Below are positions 1-6,570 of a stretch of DNA of 13,777 bases, one piece after another. Source of the stretch: Jimgerdemannia flammicorona (Eukaryota > Mucoromycota > Endogonomycetes > Endogonales > Endogonaceae); assembly GCA_003990745.1 (NCBI GenBank), contig RBNI01004598.1, forward strand, positions 1-13,777, written 5' to 3'. The position numbers and the translations under genes are program-made. Within the stretch, counting starts at the first letter, position 1; the number at the start of each line of letters is the position of its first letter. The notes beneath the pieces were generated by a model that was not told where the DNA came from, did not search any database, and was given only the letters and a program-made list of their open reading frames with translations.

Positions 1-1080
1 TTTTTAATAGACTCATAGTCCCACAGATTTTTATTGAAAGGGAACCTAGACTATATAGGCCAAAACCCTCCCCCACTACCCACCAAATAATATCTCCCCA
101 TTAACCTAGGCTACTAAATTGTCCAGCAGTCCCACCGCTCCAGCTATGCCTATCAAACACCAGCTATGTCGATCCCCATGACATAGACTAGACTTGTCTG
201 CTCACCAGGGCTGGATCATCATTTACACGTGAGAGCACACCTATGCATCGGATCTAGCAGTACTGGGACTGAATAAATAATAGCCCCCCGAACCCCAAAA
301 GAAAGCCTGAGGCAAAAAAAAAACCCCCCAACCAACCAACAGAGAGCAAAGTGGATTCAAAGTAGGTGAGTAAAGGACTTATATACAGCACCTTCCTCAA
401 AGGACTTACACATAGGCTAGGGCCTAAAGAGACTCCACTCCCACTCTCTGAGCCTATGGGCCTTGATCACGTTGCTGTGTCAGCTCCCAGTTCCAGTTGG
501 GTACTGCCAAATGAGAAAGGTCCCACTCCCCAAGCCTGTGGGCCTCAATCACATTGCCACATCAGCTTCTGGTTCCAGTTGGGTACAGCCAGGACACCAG
601 CCCCTGCACCACCCCACCCCCCACTAGCCAATCGAAAGGCCCCACTGAAATATTGTCTGCCCCAGCCCCGATGACTGCCCCCAGCCTGGCACCCCACTGG
701 TTCACCATAATTGCCCTTCCTCCTATCTGTGATAGCCATCTCCCCTCCCATCCCAATATCACCCGAAAAGCAGTTACCTATACCAGAACCATGCTTGCCA
801 GGAAGCTTGCCAAAGCCAGAGGGCCCAACCACAGATACCGAGGACCTGCAGGTAACCTACACTGAGCACTTGATGCCCAAGGTCAGCTGACTCCCTACAT
901 AGTCCAAGACATACCGAGACAATACCTTGTTGGTGACGGCAAAAGGAAGAAGGTGCTGCACCAAAATGGATGTACTCTAGATGTAGCCAAAGACACCAGA
1001 AACTACAAAAAAGTGGAGAAGACACTGATCTGACACCGATAAAGGGGCAACTCATCACCATTGCCCTCCTCCCACCATGC
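1..1080. other. CpG-poor non-coding repeat debris
   Basis: No gene is supported here. The base composition is fairly balanced, unlike the AT block that follows, but CpG is scarce while CpA and TpG are common, as expected of an old, methylated or RIP-affected repeat. Open frames of about 100 residues exist on both strands between 366 and 1061, but several overlap each other, are proline/serine-rich, and show no domain, splice pattern or initiation context I recognise. Short homopolymers (A10 near 315, C6 runs) are scattered through it. It probably derives from a transposable element that I cannot classify. Confidence 0.5.
440..596. repeat. Two-copy 82-bp direct tandem duplication
   Basis: The segment at about 440-513 recurs at about 522-596. 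Both copies end in the identical string CCAGTTGGGTAC followed by TGCC or AGCC. Nearly all differences between the copies are transitions (A/G or C/T) in both directions, which is what cytosine deamination on both strands produces. Confidence 0.8.
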
Positions 1081-1084
1081 CTGA

Positions 1085-2640
1085 TTCAAATATATCTACT
1101 TATAAAGAAGTATTTCTAAAAGATCTTTAGATCTTATAGTAGCAATTATTATACATATATGCAATCTTTAAAAGACTTTTAGATATAGTTTGGTTTATAT
1201 ATCTAAGTACTTCATTATATCTATAATTGATTTTTAAAAACTCTAGATCTTTATAAATAATAATAAGATCTTAAATATTTATTACTAAACCACTCTTTAT
1301 AAGTCTAAGAAACTTATATAATTACTTTTACAAGTTATTTTTTTTTTTTTTTATATTATCTGAACAGCTTTGCTCTTTTAGATAATTTGCTATTTATTTA
1401 TTTAAGAAAACTTTTTAAAATACTTATATATAGATAACTAAGAAAGATATTGATAAGAATATTATACTTATCTATAAGGAAAGTTGATAATAAGCTAGTA
1501 GTAACTTGGGTGAATAAGGATGAAGTAATAACAACTTGGGTAAATAAAGATAAGAAAGGGCTAACAATAGCTAGAGATAATAAAGATAGATCAGTAATAG
1601 CTTTAGATGATGAAGATAAGTAAGCAATAGCTTAACTAGATAAAGAGATAATAGTAAGAGTATAGTTATACTATCTAGTAATAGTAATAACTAATGTGAG
1701 TATAGAAGTATTAGAAGTAAGTAAGACAGACAAAGTAGAAGAAAAAGACAATATTTTATAAAAAACTCAGTTATATAAAATTTATATATATATAAACTAT
1801 AGAAAATATAGTTGTTAAGAGAATTAGGGTCTTACTAATTCTCAAAAAAGACCTTGATCTGAGTTTAATTAGTTAGGATAGATCCTGGTATCTCAAGATA
1901 CTTATGTGAACTTCAATTTTTTTTTTTTTATAGTTAAATCAGTATATCTCAGTAATAAGAATTATATTTATAATATTTAATATTTACTAATTTAAAACTT
2001 AATTTTATTTATCTTATATATTTTTACTTTTAATATTTATTATATATTTATATAAATTAATATATATTATTTCTAATTATTATATAGATTATCTTATTTA
2101 ATATATCTTAGTATAGCTAAATTGAACTATAATATATAAATTAATTATTAAAATAAAATAAAATTAAATTAAATTGAAAATTAACAGATAAATTTTACAA
2201 TATTAAAATATAATTAAACTATTATAATTATTTATTAAAACTAACTTAAAAATGTTATAAATAATAATTAAAGTTTAGTTTTTATTTTTATATTAATAAA
2301 TACTATTAAGTAAGTTATAGAAAAAGAATAATATATATCATTAAAATTAAGTTTAGATAGTATAAATTTTATATTAGTATAAAAATGAATTTATAAATAT
2401 TTTATCTAGAATAACTTATTAATATTATAATTAAATTATAATTTCTTTTGTTAATTTCTAATATTTATATTTTATAATAAATAATATTAGCTTAAAAAAT
2501 TAAATTAAAATATTTTAATAATATAATTGAGTTAGAGTATACATTAATTATTTTAAGCTAAAGCTCAAAAGATCTCAATTCAAATCAATTAATTTGAATT
2601 AACTAATACTAAACTAAAATATTTCAAATATATCCCAGAA
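1085..2640. other. AT-rich, CpG-free block (RIP-like decay)
   Basis: This stretch is overwhelmingly A+T, full of TpA, and I find no CpG between the last one near 1038 and the next near 2664. No open frame of useful length survives. Zero CpG plus TpA excess is the classic footprint of repeat-induced point mutation or methylation-coupled deamination of transposon sequence in filamentous ascomycetes. The original element cannot be recognised. Confidence 0.8.
1502..1681. repeat. Decayed 30-bp tandem array
   Basis: Anchor words recur every 30 bp: ACTTGGG at 1504 and 1534, and the related AATAGCT at 1566, 1596 and 1626, each followed by a purine-rich GATAA-type stretch. At least five units can be lined up, with weaker ones to about 1681. 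A 30-bp period equals ten codons, so the array could descend from a protein-coding repeat, but every frame now has stops. Confidence 0.65.
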
Positions 2641-2983
2641 GTCTCACAATGTTTTACACTATTGCGATAAAGCTACGGTCATGTGATGCAATCCCAGGAA
2701 TGGGTGGCTAATTTATAAGGTCGTGTCATAATTTCAAGTCCAACATCATGAACGTTAACATTTTGGCGCACTTTGACTAGTGTCTTGGCCATCTTTAATA
2801 CAGTAGGTGGTCCACTGGAACACACGGATATTGTGGTGAACTCTGCTAACTATCTCATGGCGTATGTGTAGGATGAGGCGGTATGTCCTCGTGGTGGATA
2901 ATTCAAATAGCTTGAAGTTCAAGGGTGGGTATTTACAATATGGTCGCCTTCTCTTTGATAATTGCCCATTTACACTATATTCT

Positions 2984-4101
2984 AACCATCTTGGACACGA
3001 TTACTCCATCGCCGTCAGATTGGAGAGTCTTTTCCTCCTGTAGCAAGACTCGTGTTATCTGCCTTAGGTATGGAAGAATTAGTTTCTGCGTTCAAGCGCG
3101 ACAAACACGTCACATGCATCATCCTAGGGGTCCGCAGGTATTTACGAGCAGGACTCCATCATGAATCCATATGGCGAAGGCTGGCACCTCGACCGCGCCA
3201 AGTTCGACCAGTTCATATGCGACTGGTGGGGAGAGTGGACCTTGAATGGGGTCAGGGAATTATATGAAGGCATCACCTTCCAGTCTGCGGAGAAGAGCAA
3301 TGATGGAAGGTGGGTCGTGACGGTACAAAAGGCAGGATCAAAAGGCGGTCATTGCGACTGGTTGGTCGATGCATCGGGAAGGAGGGCCTGCATTGCCCGA
3401 AAGGTGAGAAATGACGATACCATTCAGAATGAAACTCATTCCCCTTGAAAATCCGTGTAACTTTCAAAGTCTTCTCACACAACCAGGAAGGATGCCATCC
3501 TGTGAAGCACGACCAATTATTGTCTTTCTACGTGGTCTTCGATTCACCATCCCTCGACCACCCCACCGACCTTGACAACCCCACTTTCATTGAAGCATGC
3601 GAGGACGGCTGATGGTATACCCTCCCTCCTCCCTGATAACCACCACGTGGTAGCCTTTCATACGGACGCCAATGCTCCAGCCGCGAAGCAGGCGCGACGA
3701 CACGATGGGTTCCTGGAACTGCTGCACGAGCAGACCACGCATCTCCGGGAGATCATCGAATGGCACCAATATGTCATCGCGGACCGCGTGGCTTTTCCGC
3801 AGTATACGGCCGCACTGGGGCGAGACTGGAACGGTTTTTCTACACAGAGACAAAATGGGTTGCAGTTGGAGATAGCGCACTAGCGTTCGATCCACTGTCA
3901 TCACAGGGGATGATCATGGCCTTGAAGAACGCGGCAATGCTGGGACACGTGATTTGTGGCAATAATGCATCGGGATTTTCAGAGTATGGCGGTTATTTGG
4001 AAATGGTATGGGAAAAGTATGTCAGGGGAAAACATTTTTATTATAGTAAGGAACGTCGATGGCCACAGAGGATGTTCTGGAAGGCGCGACGTCAAGGTTG
4101 A
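2984..4101 (+). pseudogene. Broken LodB/GoxB-like FAD-dependent oxidoreductase
   Basis: The parts of one flavoprotein appear in order but in different frames. 2990-3018 reads a HDYSIAV segment. 3019 onward reads IGESFPPVARLVLSALGMEE. 3137-3403 reads GIYEQDSIMNPYGEGWHLDR, then WLVDASGRRACIARK. A phase-0 intron (GTGAGA...CCAG, 3404-3486) joins it to an EGCHPVKHDQLLSFYVVF segment. 3610-3612 is TGA directly before TGG in CEDG*WYT. The frame then shifts to LLPDNHHVVAFHTD (about 3635) and again near 3818 to RLER...WVAVGDSALAFDPLSSQG, ending RRWPQRMFWKARRQG at a TGA. GWHLDR and the VGDxAxxFDPLSSQG FAD-binding motif are typical of LodB/GoxB and halogenase-like flavoproteins. The LodA relic downstream on the same strand favours LodB. 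The N-terminal GxGxxG is not intact. An AATAAA follows at 4144. The class is confident; the exact partner function is inferred. Confidence 0.8.
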
Positions 4102-4281
4102 TCAGTACATTTTGGATAATTTCATGTATATACGCATATTCCAAATAAAAGTGTAGAACATATCTGCGCGTTCTAGAATGACCTTTCTAGTCAAACCGCG
4201 ACTCATTAACACCGGTTGGGTCTCCTTGACCCTGATCTAGAACATCTCTAGCAACAAAAGAAGATGTTGCGTGATTCGTAT

Positions 4282-4283
<2 letters not shown>

Positions 4284-4312
<29 letters not shown>
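4284..4312. repeat. T29 homopolymer tract
   Basis: An uninterrupted run of 29 T lies between the oxidoreductase relic and the repeat mosaic. On the minus strand it is a poly-A tract, which could be a retroelement tail, but no recognisable element body or target-site duplication adjoins it. Confidence 0.9.
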
Positions 4313-4316
<4 letters not shown>

Positions 4317-4415
4317 CATAATACTCCAGTTCTACTATCAGTTTCATTTGCAATATCAAACCTTTTGCATCGCCATTCTCCCAGACAGTGTAATCAATTC
4401 ACTAAATCGTCTACC

Positions 4416-4550
4416 ATGTCTTCACCTGTTCTTCAAGCTTGGAGTCCATATCACCAATCTAAAAATGTTTCGGATATCACTGTCAATGGCTATTCAACTA
4501 CTCCTAATGAATGTGTGGGTATATTGTTTGGATCGGGACCATACGCATAG
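4416..4550 (+). CDS. Possible 44-residue N-terminal coding fragment
   Basis: An ATG in a reasonable context (CTACC before ATG) follows a pyrimidine-rich leader at 4320-4415 that resembles a fungal 5' leader. The frame reads MSSPVLQAWSPYHQSKNVSD, then ITVNGYSTTPNECVG, and ends at a TAG. The last part runs into the first unit of the tandem array, and units two and three keep a similar YSxTSNACGNILF peptide. A GTATAT donor near 4518 with a GCTAAT branch-like word near 4583 could make this a first exon cut off by the duplications and the MITE. I do not recognise a protein family. It may be a gene start, a relic or chance. Confidence 0.25.
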   Translation: MSSPVLQAWSPYHQSKNVSDITVNGYSTTPNECVGILFGSGPYA

Positions 4551-4940
4551 GTATCACCCCCTGACCTCACTGACCGGCACATGCTAATACAATGGGCCCC
4601 AATTCAAATAGGTGTAAACAAGAGGTTGAAATATGTGACGTTTTTATTATAATTAAAGTTTTGTTTACATCTATTTGAAGTGGGACCCATAGTATATTCA
4701 ACTACTTCTAATGCGTGTGGGAACATATTGTTTGGATCGCATACGTATCGACCCCTGACATCAATGACTGGCACATGTTAATATATTCCGCTACTTCTAA
4801 TGCATGTGGGAACATATTGTTTGAATCAGGTATTTCTGATGCATAAATATCAACCTCTGGCCTTAATGACTGGTACGTGTTAATAAATTCGACTACTTCT
4901 AATACATGTGCGGGGCACATTGTTTGGATCAATGACCGCC
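4491..4940. repeat. Four diverged tandem units of about 90-100 bp
   Basis: Units begin near 4491, 4695, 4784 and 4886 with a TATTCNACTACTNCTAATG-type start. They continue through a GGNANATTGTTTGGATC-type block and end with a TGACTGGCACATGNTAATA-type block; the fourth unit is shortened. The first and second are separated by the MITE at 4590-4692. Without it they would abut as units two and three do. Divergence includes indels, so the array is not recent. Confidence 0.85.
4590..4692. mobile_element. 103-bp MITE with about 32-bp terminal inverted repeats, TA-flanked
   Basis: The left end CAATGGGCCCC...TGTAAACAA (4590-4621) and the right end TTGTTTACA...GGGACCCATAG (4661-4692) are inverted copies over about 32 bp with four mismatches. 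They enclose about 39 bp of AT-rich interior. The dinucleotide TA lies on both sides (4588-4589 and 4693-4694). Small size, long inverted ends and TA target choice fit a non-autonomous Tc1/mariner/pogo-type element; the family is inferred. It sits exactly at a junction between tandem units, whose other junctions act as comparison sites without the element. Confidence 0.85.
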
Positions 4941-4968
4941 AACACCAGATACATCATTGGTGTTGACC
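4939..4968. repeat. Short perfect hairpin
   Basis: CAACACCA and TGGTGTTG form a perfect 8-bp inverted repeat around a 10-nt loop, just beyond the last unit of the tandem array. No function is evident. Confidence 0.6.
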
Positions 4969-5071
4969 TGTCTGTACGTATCCTTCTCACAACAAGCCAG
5001 GCTACTCTAAATATTTTTGGCTTATGGAGTCCAGGAAATCGATGATATTTGGTTCCAAACAATTAGTATAT

Positions 5072-5378
5072 CACCATTGAAAATAATAGATTGTGAAAGG
5101 TTTGTTGTAGCATGTGCTCTGTGTTATATCATTGGCAACATCACCCCACCTAACCACCCGGTACCATTGTTTATAATACACGAAAATGTACAACACAACT
5201 TGTTGGCTTACGGAGACCGATTATCTACCTAGCACCATTGAAAACAACTGGTTTGTTGTGACGTCCTCTATGCAGGATCATCTGGCGACATCGTCCCACC
5301 TAGTGCCAACGGTATTGAAAACAACAGGTTTGTTGTGATATGTGTTCATCTGACGACTTCATCCCACGTAGTGCCAAC
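5072..5378. repeat. Three diverged direct repeat units of about 70-80 bp
   Basis: Each unit carries an ATTGAAAA(C/T)AA...GGTTTGTTGT core followed by a CATC...ACATC(G/A)(T/C)CCCACCTA block. The cores start near 5072, 5233 and 5313. The second and third are adjacent and end in GTGCCAACG. The first is more diverged and separated by extra sequence. The same GTGCCAACG/GCGCCAACG word also opens both copies of the larger duplication next to it, so the two families share an end. Confidence 0.7.
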
Positions 5379-6024
5379 GTTTTCCAGCATCAAAATCACG
5401 TCGGAATTATTAAATTTATTGGCATTGTGCCAGCTGGTCAGGTGTACGGATTATGTAGTGCTGCCGCCACGCGCCGCACCTGTATAACTCTTCGATAGTC
5501 ATATTTAGGTGGTTGTGGTGATGGGAACATTTGCCATATTTGACAATAAATGTACGTACCAAGTTTTGGAATTCTGTATACACATGTAGTACATGTGCGG
5601 TTGCAGTTAAACCCTGTTTTGTAATCAGCCTCGGTGCCATTACCTTTATTGGGTTCGATAGGATATAATGGCACTTTTGGGCTACTGTTTACAAGTAAAC
5701 TTGATTTTTCCCATTATCCTAGCGCCAACGTCTTCCAGCATAAATGTCATGTCGAAATAATTAAATTTATTGTCATTGTGCTGGCTAGTTAGATATACGG
5801 ACTATATAGTGCAGTACCCGTATAACTTCGATAGTGATATTCAGGTGGTCTGGTGATGGGAACACTTGCCATATTGACGATAAATATACGTCCCCGGCTG
5901 CAGATACATGTTGTACACATGTGGTACTGTGCGGTTCTATTATATAATCAGGCTCGCTGCCATTACCTCTATTGGGTTCGATCGGATATATTGAATATAT
6001 TGGTACTTTTGGGTTACTGTTTAC
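5370..6024. repeat. Two-copy diverged direct duplication, period about 351 bp
   Basis: 5370-5693 recurs at 5721-6024. Landmarks in the same order in both are G(T/C)GCCAACGT(T/C)TTCCAGCAT, AATTAAATTTATTG(G/T)CATTGTGC, GATGGGAACA(T/C)TTGCCATATT, GCCATTACCT(T/C)TATTGGGTTCGAT and ACTTTTGGG(C/T)TACTGTTTAC. The copies differ by many substitutions and several indels. The first contains a small hairpin with CACATGT/ACATGTG arms near 5581. Neither has a coherent open frame. The second copy ends about 40 bp before the LodA-like relic, so the unit may include its ancient promoter region. Confidence 0.85.
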
Positions 6025-6066
6025 TTATCGAATTCTTGGCATACAAGTTCAAACTCGGTAAGCGAC

Positions 6067-6332
6067 ATTTCATATATCTCCATCTAGCCTCCAATTGGAA
6101 TCGCAAGGGTGGGAAACAGTAAAGATGATGAAGGCAAGGTGTGGTTCATTGACCCGGAACTGCTGGAAAGGTATTGAAAGCCTAAATATGATTTGGAATT
6201 GAAAGATAAGACCAACAAGGTCAAACGCCAGGTGAGTGTCAATTAACCCCTGTTTGCTATCCGCCCATGTGATATTTTTTTTTTTTTTTTCCGTAGGCGG
6301 TCAGGTTCCGGGTGTACGCGTTCAATATGGAG
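6067..6332 (+). pseudogene. N-terminal relic of a LodA-like (CTQ lysine epsilon-oxidase family) gene
   Basis: One frame reads ISI*PPIGIARVGNS, then KDDEGKVWFIDPELLERY*, then KPKYDLELKDKTNKVKRQ up to 6231. It continues after a phase-0 intron (GTGAGT donor at 6232, T16 tract at 6275-6290, CCGTAG acceptor ending 6296) as AVRFRVYAFNME. PPIGIARVGNS and KRQAxRFRxY are the N-terminal hallmarks of LodA-type proteins, quinoproteins that oxidise lysine or glycine and release H2O2. Two stops break the frame: TAG at 6085, where Tyr is usual in the family, and TGA at 6175. Homology fades after about 6332, and the catalytic core with the crosslinked Cys-Trp is absent. It lies about 240 bp upstream of the flavin oxidase and about 2 kb downstream of the LodB-like relic, on the same strand. 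Confidence 0.8.
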
Positions 6333-6570
6333 GTAGCCATTTTGCTTTTCGGGAACCAGAGGTCATGCGGTTGTGTTGACAAACATACGTCAAATTAGAT
6401 GAATCTTGTTTACGTATTTGGAAGTCTACCTGACTACCCCGAGCCATTCACAGGAAGTTCTATTGATTAATCGGTTATCCGAAATTGTTATAAGAATGAC
6501 AAAATAATTTCGATGAGTCCTGTGCGAACATAAGAACTCTCGTTGGGTTTTTCAGATTTATCGTTGCATC

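Noticed and set aside
366..1061. Open frames of about 95-103 residues on both strands
   Set aside because: Four frames overlap in opposite directions, the peptides are low-complexity Pro/Ser/Gly-rich, and part of the region is a diverged direct repeat. No domain or intron pattern supports a gene.
2806..2823. Possible FAD-binding GGPAGT remnant (GGTGGTCCA then, after one missing base, GGAACA)
   Set aside because: It lies where the LodB-like N-terminus would be expected, but it needs an assumed deletion and the following codons do not continue the family pattern. Left outside the pseudogene.
4491..5378. CRISPR-like appearance of regularly recurring words
   Set aside because: The units are long, diverged and contiguous without unique spacers, in a fungal context. 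They are tandem duplications.
5853..6122. 89-residue frame overlapping the second duplication copy
   Set aside because: It crosses the repeat and enters the LodA-like relic in the wrong frame, and its equivalent in the first copy is not open. Chance frame.
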